NCBI GenBank assembly: GCA_964058805.1
Contig: CAXKVV010002152.1
Location: 62,001-126,000 of the forward strand
Length of the DNA stretch: 64,000 bases
Direction: 5' to 3'
Source: Schoenoplectus triqueter
Lineage: Eukaryota > Streptophyta > Magnoliopsida > Poales > Cyperaceae
In this document: positions 46,801 to 55,336 of the stretch, one piece after another
How the letters are laid out: every line of letters begins with the position of its first letter
Position numbering within the stretch: position 1 is the stretch's first letter
The notes under the pieces: model-generated
The model's database searches: none
The model's input: only the letters and a program-made list of their open reading frames with translations
What the model was told of the DNA's origin: nothing
Program-made: the position numbers and the translations under genes

Positions 46801-46906
46801 AATTGAGAAGGTATACGGGGGCGGCGCATACCAACTCATAGACCATGAAGGTGAAAGGCCCATGCCACCGATTAATGGGCGATATCTGAAGAAATACTAC
46901 ACATAG
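37817..46906 (+). CDS. gag-pol: Gag-Pol polyprotein, 3,029 aa, dual RNase H (Tat lineage)
   Basis: One uninterrupted frame. I start at the ATG at 37817 (context gaaATGG, purine at -3 and G at +4) because the frame upstream has no ATG. Order by residue: basic low-complexity N-terminus with an RRRR patch (~83) and a doubled SVFSRLG motif (~263); coiled coil (~393-440); Gag (~524-690); zinc knuckle CPYHRIIGHSIEDC (802-815); aspartic protease with LVDAGSS (Asp1167) and LLGRPW (~1238); acidic linker and coiled coil (~1318-1535); second knuckle (1628-1641); reverse transcriptase with VDFRDLNKA (~2037) and YVDD (2136-2139); Ty3 RNase H (~2250-2400); archaeal-type RNase H with D2433, E2479, D2505, D2555; integrase with H2678, H2685, C2716, C2719, D2748, D2809, E2845 and a GPY end. 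Protease and RT are in one frame with no stop. It looks functional. Processing sites are unknown. Confidence 0.95.
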   Translation: MAFFGNFNLAPYTVTPAQSPEGKLFMFFGTIPQELTIYGPAPVATITPATVRISIPDEEEDSITLTPKGISNNVMASPTTSPKRRRRPSKRTAPTAAAQTTRNSQASRKRALDAYQNQLVARPAIPVSNKFSALRIVAKNSATGQLRQAWEVPKPTPRPTQRPQRRQDKSQTPAEAIYKAHRALKQRKSVKNARSRRYVSRPNQSQGMAQPQAIASTPNPRRFTSKATPSTRQVWVPKGSQPIKPQSQAQPSKAGKPNAPPESVFSRLGQKSVFSRLGSRIPLNNLKITAPDQAKKKRRTARYEEHFSVNTISISYDTDPDTDGEVNMVQDDQSPPNQAHVTNTNKNNGRKGRPPKRVNPEDNSREGEDHNENPDFFDNEDDVETRPEVPIDEIEILKGHIEARDEELIRQRELIATMLKQNEELIKAVKSLQESQDANFKAGSSRQEGVHSTKSNHKGKQPVDSKPHPHRTIEVEAEPTGISRKEIQAMIAQQMQIAGGGYAIPPVKNCGHPYPAIYDLEEYPKGYVIPRFRTFSGEGNKDLNPEQHLAHFVASCGNTGGNDALLLRQFPQSLVGTAFQWYYSLENNSIRTWDEMADSFRARFVMVSDKINIADLASTKPKKGESMTDFINRWRNLSIKCDRTLTEDEAVNLIMKNIDGWMGMLLGVTKVNTFKDLLRSVSNMERMSPHTVPNFMNNRPQRGARAETKVAFTSLKDKMVVNADTQGGSSSTNGNNYNKGPRPNPGGNSRSFESLKQKKSKPYSFRKDKVAQIFRGALKNGLTLPASKRPEDADKSDEPNFCPYHRIIGHSIEDCWVFKDWVEKAYKNGEITLPKGFLQSPSAHEQANTISHEEEKVPGQSCEDQEEQWTTHLSKKSIKMLKALKKEPDMRWKDDITPVVPPKPRVYYKVDQSQDQVLKKKKKHRSNKSRKNKIEECEQGSPEAITLQHFISKEDWEKLTLGQKKEDVNEEINKEESEEIWGASCNMVYSSHDEDMPTLEEMFFPNDEGEASTSGTKNEECKAVLRSGTYIPERQAPKDSDKGKDKALNKGKEVENPSKNPERTRSTGEEYNVLAHLRKIPALLSIFDALMMSQDLREVLIQALQDPEKYKSYFVEQNMQEALFTAKRAACINFTDDDLLIGTVDHNRPLYITGNCGGQKIGRILVDAGSSINIMPLKTLKTITLDVKNLSDEKVIIHGFNQNSQKALGAITLNLQCGSLRAPTKFYVIDAETSYRALLGRPWLHSNQVIPSTLHQCLKYIENGKQKRIDGDVKPFGVHEIKFNDAQYFLPKSAVAPSRPMTKAGQKPFSKGPKFDTSSGEEEEVKFNIKPRGARAQRPGRKSGEEATFRFKQVAAYKAQIKPSEIKSSDSEEEVIFNFKPANTPQIQIIEATSREDSEDSDDSGDTTSGEESGHDRQPWEEESDEEIIYHILKKPYKGPETDNESEESYMINTGPGSGRDNPVRPRPINEERSWRENFEGRVWNAIDEIRHQVENNRREVSEQWEVMQDIKTQHNEIMIMIENLQTAIYNSELLKEVTSEPRSGTPERQAPDSGKRVIVIVDESKGEETKAKQSTVMQTLKVKKSKPYSFLKNKTARIFEQALKSGLTLPVCKRPADMERTGEGEFCPYHRILGHTIEECWVFKDLIEEGHRNGTIQLPKSFQQDPAPHNLNNKGKGVAYTISHTPVPSKPKVARRKPIKEIYRSNSVMNIEIEEEMAALEITVVPERHFKDLMPREVNHIQTLKTFVVPAKVERIKGRTIIHKAIIFYQSDSTQSLKNPDRNTWKKWVIEQESENATSDDAASHPFGKELYKLAKRARCLRDISKAEAKRFDELWNGGQNKVLGLDGKIKYTRGLGYNCDDAACFEGSLNEYHMKESCCMTSVEMPDNETEEDNTPVLKNALKQLEKEPNTVDELAEINLGTEEDPRPTFISASLPEEVADRLKTFLRSYMDCFAWSYKEMPGLDPNVAVHYLKIDPTFKPIKQAPRRMRIELEEKVVEETKKLIDAGFIREEETPEWVASIVPVKKKNGQIRICVDFRDLNKACPKDDFPLPVTEIIIDHTSSYEVFSFMDGYAGYNQIKMAPEDERHTAFRTPIGIYCYKVMPFGLKNAGATYQRAMTKIFNDLIHKIVECYVDDLVIKAMSYEEHFQYLEVVFNRLREHALKLNPLKCAFMVSSGKFLGFVVRHRGIEIDPGKIKAITELSPPKNLKQLRSLQGQLAYIRRFIANLSGKIQPFTRLTKKNIPFKWDGECQRAFEEIKAYLLNPPVLAAPIPGKELILYTTALDGSLGALLAQENQDGNQNALYYLSRMMVGAEYGYSPIEMHCLALIFAVKKLRHYMLAHKIILISKVDPLKYLMTRPMLTGRLAKWAIILTEFDITYTPQKAIKGQALADFLAAHPIQDDSPLKCDFPDEETLHVEEGSPIWEMYFDGASSIKPIAGPGVPTVRAGAGLVFVTPEGGIIRHSLALTEPCTNNEAEYEALIAGLELSLELEIKAVRIFGDSQLIINQIIGEYKVLKPELIQYHQKAMELMKKIPYVSIEKVTRAVNGEADALAKLAKELGEPTEPEIHIVVRNRRPLSLCQTIDNANNENTGPEKIECQETMITEEDDDWRQPFIEYFRHGTLPKDKRIADQLRKRVLRYAYVGNTLYRRSYDQLWLRCVSGPEAGQVMKEVHSGLCEAHQSGPKMKLKIKRMGYYWPTMVADCEEHAKKCRMCQIHGPFIHQAPNLLHPTVASWPFNMWGTDIVGPIDPPTSRGHRFILAATDYFTKWAEAVPLKEVKASDVVKFFKTHILYRFGTPQRIISDNGTAFKSSKVYALAEQFNIDWRFSSIYNPRANGLAEAFNKTLINIMKKTVDGNQRDWDNRLQEALWAYRTTYRTPTQATPYSLAFGVEAVLPLEVELPSLRVAMQNDMTMDECQQLRLDELDAMDEKRLIAQQNLEIYQAKMARAYDKMARVRAFQQGELVLVLKRPIIGRHIGPKFSPNWEGPYVIEKVYGGGAYQLIDHEGERPMPPINGRYLKKYYT

Positions 46907-47501
46907 CCCGGAGCGGGGCCAACCGAGTAGTATCTATTGTAAATAAATAAGGAGGGAATAAGTGTTCGCTTACACACACGTACACGAAACACAAACCCAT
47001 GTCTAACCTCCACTTTTGCATAAAAATCCAAAAAACCCTACTTGTGCATCTGTAAATAGAATGCATCCAAAAATCCAAAACCACACAAACACGTATAGCC
47101 CTATAAAAAATAAAAAATATATAGAATAAGAGAATTCAAAGCCGAAACCACGCGAGAATGTAAGGCGAGAGCCTTGGTGTTTGGGCTCATAATACAAATA
47201 CCACTGGGTTTGTCCATTTGATACAGAATAAACACAAAAATGGGCAGGGTTTGCAGTTTGTCCCTCAAACTATCTGTTGCCCAATGACGAAAGTTGCTCA
47301 TATTGGTCGCCCGCGGCGCGAGCCAAGGGATAGGTCGAGCAAATTGGTGGCTAGTAAATAGTCGCTTCCGAGGGCATATAAATAAATAACTCTCGTACTA
47401 TTAGTAACATGTATCACTAATAACAAAAATCTGCTCTCTTCTAATAAAATAAAGGGATATCTAAGTAAAACAATAAAAACCTATTTTCCTTACTCATTGA
47501 T

Positions 47502-47553
<52 letters not shown>

Positions 47554-47612
47554 AAATCTTTCCAATAAGGGGTTGCCACCTTTGTCCCCGACACCATGAG
47601 TGTTATACAAAG

Positions 47613-48079
47613 CCAGGTTGGGTGCATTCATCCGTAAAAGCACCACACGCCCGAAGAAATGGTGTGTCATAATCCCACGACATATCATGGAGGGGTCAGA
47701 TCAAGGGTTTACGCTTGTACCCGACATCTCATGTTAAACAAAGCGGCTCGCTTAAAGAAGTGACTCAGGTCATGGAGAGCGGACCTACCCGATGAAAGCC
47801 TGTCTCGCAGGGATGCGTGATGGATGTTTGAGGGTAGCTAAAATATAAAAAACCAGGTTGGGTACATTCATTCGCAAAAGTACCACACGCCCAAGGAGGT
47901 GATCTGTTTCTAATCCCAAAATAGGTCATGGAGGGGTCAGATTAAGGGTTTATGCTTTGCCCGACATTCGGTGTCAAATAAAGTAATTCGCTTAAAGAAG
48001 TGACTCAGGTCATGGAGAGCGGACCTACCTGATGAAAGCCTGTCTCGCAGGGATGCATGATGGATGTTTGAGGGTAGTA
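47613..48079 (+). repeat. 240-bp tandem duplication in 3' UTR (second copy of the region)
   Basis: Counterpart of 29809-30275. The two units start at 47613 and 47853 with 'ccaggttgggt'. The differences between units are the same in both UTRs. Confidence 0.85.
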
Positions 48080-48812
48080 CCCCCACAAAACAAACTGAGT
48101 GGAGATGAGTGAACGTGAGTTTCCACTTCTGCACGCAACGATGCACAAATGAGGGGAGAGTGGGTGAGCTTCCACAAATAAATGTCAATTAAATATACAA
48201 GGAGCATCCACAAAATGGTGTTATCAATTGCATCCATAATCCAATTGATACTGGTAAGTTTATCCATCAGTAATAAAGGGATAAACGGGTTTATTCTGTA
48301 CCCGGCCTAGAGGTCAATACAGACAGGTTCGGTATCCGTAAAATACCACGGTTACTTCAGTTCTGTATTGTAATAAATAAAGAGAAGCTATGTATAGAAT
48401 AAGTGCAATAGGGTGCTGTAAAGCTTTCCCTTTTTCTATTTTTGTACTTAGATGCTATGTGAAAATAAAAGCAGCTGTATTAGGCACTTTTACAACTAAG
48501 ATTGAGAGTGTAAAAATGTAAAGAGCTTATGAAAAATCTCCCATACTGCGAGAGAAGAGATGAGAAAATAGCGAAGCAGGCGATCAGCATCCCTAACAGT
48601 GAAAGAAAAGAGAAAAGAAAGTGAAATAAGGTAGCCGAGAGATGCTATCTTTATCTATCCCCATAGTGGCTGAAGCAGGTAGGTCAGCAGGAGGCTGAGT
48701 ACATGCACCATTATCCCACGAGCGAGAGGCTGAGAGGACAGGCCCCACCATGTTGCGCTCATGAGAAGAATCTGATTAAAGGAAAATCTATCGAAGTCTA
48801 GCCTGAACCCTA

Positions 48813-48825
48813 AGAAGGAGAGAGG
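48813..48825 (+). other. Polypurine tract before 3' LTR
   Basis: AGAAGGAGAGAGG directly before TGTGTCGAAT at 48826, identical to 31009-31021. This is the functional copy for the complete element. Confidence 0.65.
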
Positions 48826-50888
48826 TGTGTCGAATATGTGCACCAAAGCAGGCCCTTCAAATTGCCAAATTCTTCAGGACCCGCTTTGGTGGGTGGCTCT
48901 TTGTTTACCCCTGAAAGGTTGAAGGAAGAAATACAAGAGAGAAAGCCAAGATCAAACCCTATGAGCTGAAGCAGTACAATCCCTGTACTACATGGAATAG
49001 TATCAATGCCAAGCCAGTATTTTGATACAACCAATCATGAGAAATCCCAATGTGATTTTTGCTTTCAAGGCTGACCTGGTGCCAAAGCTGTGAGCAACCA
49101 CCTAACCATGCTTTAATTTGTGTCAATTGCTGATAAGTAGTCAGCTCTATGACCAAATTACCCTCATGTTAAGGGATTGAAAGTCAATTTCACAAGACTG
49201 ATCAGGTGCCAAAGCTGGGAGCAACCACCTGATCAAGTCTAGATTTGTATTAATTGCTGATAAGTAGTCAGCACTTGATCAAATCAAACCCTAATGAATA
49301 TCAATATAAGTCTAATTGGTATTTAGTTAGGGTGGTTTTTGCAAGGAGAATTTATTTGGCAGAGACACTGAGCTACAACTGATAAATAGGGATTTTATAA
49401 GAATAAAACAGGGTTTTATTGATCATGGAATTTTTAGCACAAGCAGACAGGGGTAAAAATGGAATATGAAAATACAGAGATAATAATCATGATTTTAGAG
49501 AATTTTGGTGAAAATTTTATGATTTTTGGATGAAGGGATCTATTAAAATTAATTGGAGAAAGAAAATCAGATAAATCCAAAGGTCAGGATTTGATCAAGG
49601 GCTTTTATGGGTGTAACTTGGAGCTGAAGAACTATCTGTGTGCAAATGGGAGATGCTAAGCACATAAGGGATAAGTTGGCGCTGGAGGTGTTTTTAAAAA
49701 GGAGCAAACATTTGCATGAGCCCAGCGCACTTTATTTGTATCTCATTAAACCCGACAAGTGGGGCCTGTTCATGTGCGCCGAGTTCACCCAAAAGCGGCC
49801 GCTTCCCATCTCTTACTCTTTCGCTGCTGCTGGGACCCACAGGGCAGAACTCTCTTCCTTTCTTCTCTGCCGCGATTTCTTCTTCTTTAACTCGATTTTT
49901 CAACAGAAGAAACGATTGAAAATGGAAATTGCTCAATCGGTGACGAAAATTTGTGAACTTTATATCGTTGGAAAGCCCTTGATGGAGAGAATGTGATGAA
50001 GCAACTCTCATCCTATTTGGTACATCACACGTCACTCGCATCCAAAGTGAAATTAGTTCGGCCAAAATACAATTGAAGCTGTCTGAGGCTCAATTACCCT
50101 ACTTGATGATTCAGGGAGTACCTCTGGACCTCCACGACGCTGCCTAAACCCTAAACTTGAGCTCTAGTACCTCTAAGCTTGAGAACCACCAACTTGCCAA
50201 TCGGCAATGGAGAGAAGTGTTTAAAACCAGTGCCAGAGTGTGTAAATGGCCAAGGAAATGAATTGTACCTATTTCTGGGACCAATGTGATGTTAATAGGG
50301 CTTTCAATTAGAAGAATTGATCAAAAGACAAGTATAGCTAATTCAAGTGCTTAAATCGGGCTTAAAATGGAAACATGAGTTTGGGATGCCTAATTGGTTC
50401 CTTCTATCATCTGAACCTACTAAGGAGAGTACTGAGGCAGTGTGGGAGTATCCAGAAGCTTCTGGAAGAGTCCAGAAAGAGGGAATTGTGTAAATGGCAG
50501 TTGAGTGGCATTGTTGTAATTTTAAACAAAAGCCTAACAGAATAAAACTACCATCATTTCAGTTGTTGTGAATCAGCAACTGCCTCAGCATTGTTCAGTG
50601 GACCATAAGGTGCATCAAGAGAGTGATTAAACTGGAAATCAAAAGACCAAGTGCAGATGGGCTAAAAGGAGATGAAGTTGGCAGAAAACAGAAAAAATAT
50701 CAATTGCCAAGCTGGCAATCCAGACTTCAAAGCACTCCCCTCAACAAACACGACTGAGATCAGTCCTGGCCATTGGATTAGTGAAGGAGAGGTTGAGATT
50801 GTGCCATGTCAGTGATCTGTGGGAGGGAAAAAGCACAAACTGTGCTAAGAGAAAGCACAACTGATCAGTTAAAACCCAAACTGACCCC

Positions 50889-50895
50889 TATATAA
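50889..50895 (+). promoter_or_regulatory. Candidate TATA box in 3' LTR
   Basis: Same TATATAA as in the 5' LTR. In this position it would drive read-through into the satellite at 55337. Confidence 0.35.
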
Positions 50896-53720
50896 GCCCT
50901 AGCAACTGAGAAGTGGGGAGAGGGAGCCATTATATACCCTGAGTAGATCCAGTAGCTAAGGCAATCCCATTTTTGAAGAGGCATTCATGTACATACTACC
51001 CTCATCAGCAGAAACCTCACTCATGCTAATTGATCTCGGTCAAGAACTTGAGAACTTAGCAAAAACAGTAGAATCCTAGCTAATTGGTCCCAATTGAGGA
51101 AAGGTGGAGGCTATGATCAAGATTCAAGAAGATTCAAGAAGAAATGGTGATTGATCAATTGATAGTAGATTCAATTGAATCTCTCAATTAGATCATACCA
51201 ATCCTCCTTCCACAGGCTTCATCAATTGTGTATACATTCTAAGGTTTGGTAATTTTGTAAGAAAAGATGAAGCTTTCCCTCCTTTATTTGAATTTTTTTT
51301 TATTTTCTGTTAAAACTTTCCTTTTTAATCCCTTGACTATTTCTTTGAAGTTTCTTTTGAAGATTTTTTTTAGCTTTAATTCATTCTTCTTGATTCACCT
51401 TTCATTTCGATTCTTCTACTGTTTTGTTTCAATTAGCCTAAATTGAGTATCAGCAATAAAAGGGAAGAAATAGCTTAACAAAAGGTTAGTAGTAGAGCAA
51501 ATATATTGCCTCCTAACCCTCATCTATAGCTGGTCGAAGACTAAAGTCTCCCAGTTCCAATTAGTGATCTGATCAGATTGCAATTAGAGCATAATTTGGA
51601 AATCCACAAAGAAAATTGCTGTTAAACCGAGAAATGTGATATCCAACACTGGTAGTCCATACAAATTGATGCTTGAGCCTCGTGATATGATAGTTAGCAC
51701 TAGGATTATAAGAATCGATGAAGAATTAGCTCAGGTAAGCATTCAAACATGAAGAAGTAAGAGCCAAGAACTCCTCGGTACCGAATTGGTACTAAACAGC
51801 AAAACGGTACAGGCTCAGCCGATTACCCACCGCATGGATGTGCTCAACAAAGGTATTACTGTATTCACCTTGCTCCGGCGACGCTAGTGACATTGGCTGA
51901 TCTCCGATCACCAAACCCGATCGACGGGAAGCCACCTCCGCGCGAATCTTGAAGTACCAACAAGTCGGGAAGGCTAAGGAGTTCCTCTGCGTAACTATTA
52001 AAGCACTCGCGAATCTTGAAGCTCGTCGATGCATGTGATCTATCAAGAGTTTAAGGGGTCAAAACAGGAAGAGGATCTGGGCCTTAAATTTATTGAATAC
52101 ACATCTCAATTGAATCCAACGGCCCAAGAGCATCTAAACATTTTAACTGAAATCTGCACTAATCTCAACATGATCCAACGGGTAGTATTAGATGCTGTAT
52201 TTGATTGTGGCCCAGAGTAAGAGCCGGCCCAATTCAGAAAAAGTAAAAGGGAAAATAAACTGGGCCCAATTCGTATTAAAATAAGAAGATTAAAACTTGG
52301 CCCAGTCAATTAAGCCCATTAAGTTAATAACAGAATATTAAAATTAAATAGTAAATAAATGATTTGAAAATGCTCCTGAACTCCAAATTGACTCAAATTT
52401 GTTTCTAAAGTTTCCTTATTTTTCATACTATTTTTCTATACAATAATATTCTAGTTTTAAAAATATAATCATGATAAAACAATTTAAAAGCAAAAGACAC
52501 TACCTATATTGATATATTTGACCTAGCTTTGACTTGTCATTTTAAATACTATAAAAATTCCAAAAATACAAATAAAAATTATAAATAATAACTAGATATA
52601 TTTTAGTGATTTTTCAAGTGATTTTCCATGAAATAATAATGATGATAGTAATATACTATAATAAATAGTGAGATTAGCTATATTCTTTGATAAAAAAAAT
52701 ATATAATAATAATAATAGATATTATATTGATATTTTCTGTAAAAAGAATAATAAAAATAAATAGCACAAAATATATAAAAATATAATACCATGGTAATAA
52801 ATAGTAAAATACATTTTCTTTTATAATAAAGAATGATAATATAGTTTTATAATATGAATTGTATTTCTTTTATTTCTATACAAACATATACAATAAAAAA
52901 TATACTTTTGATGAATAAAATATAATAAAAAATAATAGTTGTAATAAAAACATAATGAATTTCATCTCTTATGACTATTTTCAACTAGTAATAAAAAATC
53001 CTATACTTTTCTATAGATAATAAATAGAAATAATAAAAATAGATATAATAAATAGTATAATAAATAGGATAGAATATTAGTAATGATTTCTTTTTAGCTA
53101 TTATAGATATTAAAAATAAAACAAAAAATAAAAAAAATAATAATAATAGTAAAATAGTATAGCTAACCACCTTTTAATTTTGTAAATGATTCTTACATAA
53201 TGAATAGCATTTCAATATAATAGAATATAATAATAAAATTCTATTACTTTGGCTATTATAAACATTTTAAAAATACAAATAAAAATTATAGCCATTTTAT
53301 TTTCTATTATTTTTGTAAGTGATTTTCTACAGAATAAATAGAGTTTAGAAATAATAAAAAATAAAATTTTACTACTTTAGCTATTATAAAAATCCCAAAA
53401 ATATAAATGAAACTCTAATTAATAGCTACCCCTTTTCTTATTATTTTTGTAAATAATTTTCTACATAGATAAATAGAGTTTAAGAAATAAAAATAATAAT
53501 AATAAAAAATATAATAATAGTAATAAGAATATAATAATAATAATAATAACAATAATAATAATAATAATAATAAATAAATGCATCTTCATAATAGAAATAA
53601 TAATGGAAGATATTACATAATAGACTTTGTGCATTTTAGAAATGAATAAACATGCTCACATAAGGAGTGTAGAGCCACGTAAGAATATTTGCACACGTGA
53701 TATAACATTTAGAATGATTA

Positions 53721-54880
53721 GTCAAGACGAGAACATCTTGACGTAAGATGATTAAGGCTTTAATAGCAATACAAGAAGATATGTCGAGACAAGAACATCT
53801 TGACGCTTAATGAAGAATAACAAGATACGTTGAGACAAGAACATCTTGACGAGAGATGAATAAGGCTTTGATAGCAACATGAAGGAACATGTCGAGACAA
53901 GAACATCTTGACACTTGATGAAGAATAACCAGAGCTATGATACTAACATGGAGATGTATGTCGACTCTGAAGAAGAAGAACATTACGATGTCCTAGATAG
54001 GTGACATCTTAATGACTCGCTGCCATGAGCAAGTAACTCATGATTGAATACGCTCACACAAGGGGTGTAGGGCAACATAGTAATTTTGCACAAGTAATGC
54101 AACACGTAGAATGATTAGTTGAGACAAGAACATCTCGACGCTCGCTGAAGAATGACCAAAGCTACGACATCAGCATGGAGAGATATGTCGACTTTGAAGA
54201 AGAAGAACATTACGATGTCCGAGCGAAGTGACATCTTAATGACTCGGTGTCATGAACAAGTAATTCATGACCATTTGAGCTAGCAAGACTGAACTCATCC
54301 GTCGATGGGTTTGTCTCCTGGTTCATCTCCCGAGACTGTGAGATTGAATCGGTCTGTAGGTAGATTCATCCACAAAACAGTGAATGTGAACCGTTCTGTA
54401 GGTATGTTCCTTCACTAACACATGCCTCAATGTTGAACTGGCTCAGCGCTTCAGGTTTGACATTGTGTGCAATTGTGTTTCCTAGGTTCATGAATCGGCT
54501 TAGTGCTTCGAATTCATGATCTAGAAGATCGGTGAGAAGAAACACGTGGGCCATATCCACCCTTTTCCTGATTCACCAACCTCAAGATCAACCGGCTCAG
54601 CGCTTCGAGTTGTATTTTGTGTGATTGGTTGTTGACTAGTTAAGATTGAACCGATCTGTTTGTAGGTTTATCTTCTAGATCAACGGAGGTCGAGTCGTTC
54701 TGTATGTAGACTCACCTCAAGCCCCCTATGAAGAGATTAACCTGGTCTGTAGGTAAGGTTACATCTCGAGGTGGCATGGACTGAACCGATCTGTTTGTAG
54801 GTTCGTCCTCCATAGGACAAAACCGATCTGTTTGTAGGTTTGTCTTCCATAGATTGAACTGATCTGTTTGTAGGTTCATC
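53721..54880 (+). other. Stem-loop arrays of the 3' LTR
   Basis: Same hairpin families as 35917-37076. Two LTR differences fall in stems. C54860T turns a C-G pair into T-G, which still pairs in RNA. G54405T breaks the loop-closing pair of the hairpin at 54380-54415. Confidence 0.75.
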
Positions 54881-55199
54881 TTTCGTAGACCCCTTTTTAT
54901 GAAATTAGACGACCACTTGACCATCTTTTAACTATACTATTTGCTTCTCTCTTTCAAAGATCCAGAGGTGCCTCGAGGTTAGTAGCCCAGGGTAATTAAC
55001 GGTGGGGGCTTGCGCCCACCGGAATCTACAAGAACTCACAATCACTAAAAACCCCCTGAATGTGCATCCAAATATCTCTAAACGGCAGAATCGGCCGACA
55101 CCCAGCAGATGCACGCTCGGGAGGGATCTCCGTGTCCTTCTTCCGCAACCCATCGCCCAGCGGCGGTGCGGAGCGCGCGAAAAAGGGTCGCACAGGATC

Positions 55200-55217
55200 T
55201 GGCACGCCCAGTGGGAC
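55200..55217 (+). other. Primer-binding site embedded in 3' LTR
   Basis: TGGCACGCCCAGTGGGAC, 5 nt after a first CACA terminus at 55194. One more 142-bp unit follows before the true LTR end at 55336. A primer site inside a 3' LTR shows that the LTR has taken up leader sequence. Confidence 0.85.
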
Positions 55218-55336
55218 TATCAAAATAAACTCAGGGAATATAAGATTTGGATGCACGCTCGGGAGGGATCTCCGTGTCCTTCTTCCGCATCCCATCGCCC
55301 AGCGGCGGTGCGGAGCGCGCGAAAAAGGGTTGCACA

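Larger units (their letters stand above)
46907..48825 (+). other. 3' untranslated region of the complete element
   Basis: Same content as 29099-31021: A27(TA)11 at 47502-47550, 240-bp tandem copies from 47613 and 47853, and a purine-rich stretch before the LTR. No frame on either strand has a domain I recognise. The length is unusual between pol stop and LTR but compatible with the giant Tat-type elements. Confidence 0.8.
31022..55336 (+). mobile_element. Complete Tat-lineage Ty3/gypsy LTR retrotransposon, 24.3 kb
   Basis: Complete structure: 5' LTR 31022-37532, primer-binding site 37538-37555, leader, gag-pol frame 37817-46906, 3' UTR, polypurine tract 48813-48825, 3' LTR 48826-55336. Both LTRs are 6,511 bp, start TGTG and end CACA, and differ at eight places I found. 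Lineage is set by the domain order (RT, RNase H, then an archaeal-type RNase H before the integrase) and by the great length. No extra upstream reading frame of the kind reported in Ogre elements fits in the 0.1-0.26 kb between primer site and gag. The right end lies in satellite; the left end abuts a truncated sister unit, so no target-site duplication can be read. Confidence 0.88.
48826..55336 (+). repeat. 3' LTR (6,511 bp)
   Basis: Colinear with 31022-37532 at a constant 17,804-bp offset. Differences I found (5'/3' LTR): G31936/A49740, G33160/A50964, T33604/C51408, C34222/T52026, G35007/A52811, G36601/T54405, C37056/T54860, C37527/T55331. That is about 0.12% and seven of eight are transitions. 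It contains the TATA motif (50889), donor-like site (51734/51735), stem-loop arrays (53721-54880) and one internal primer site. It ends CACA at 55336 and meets satellite at the next base. Confidence 0.9.
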
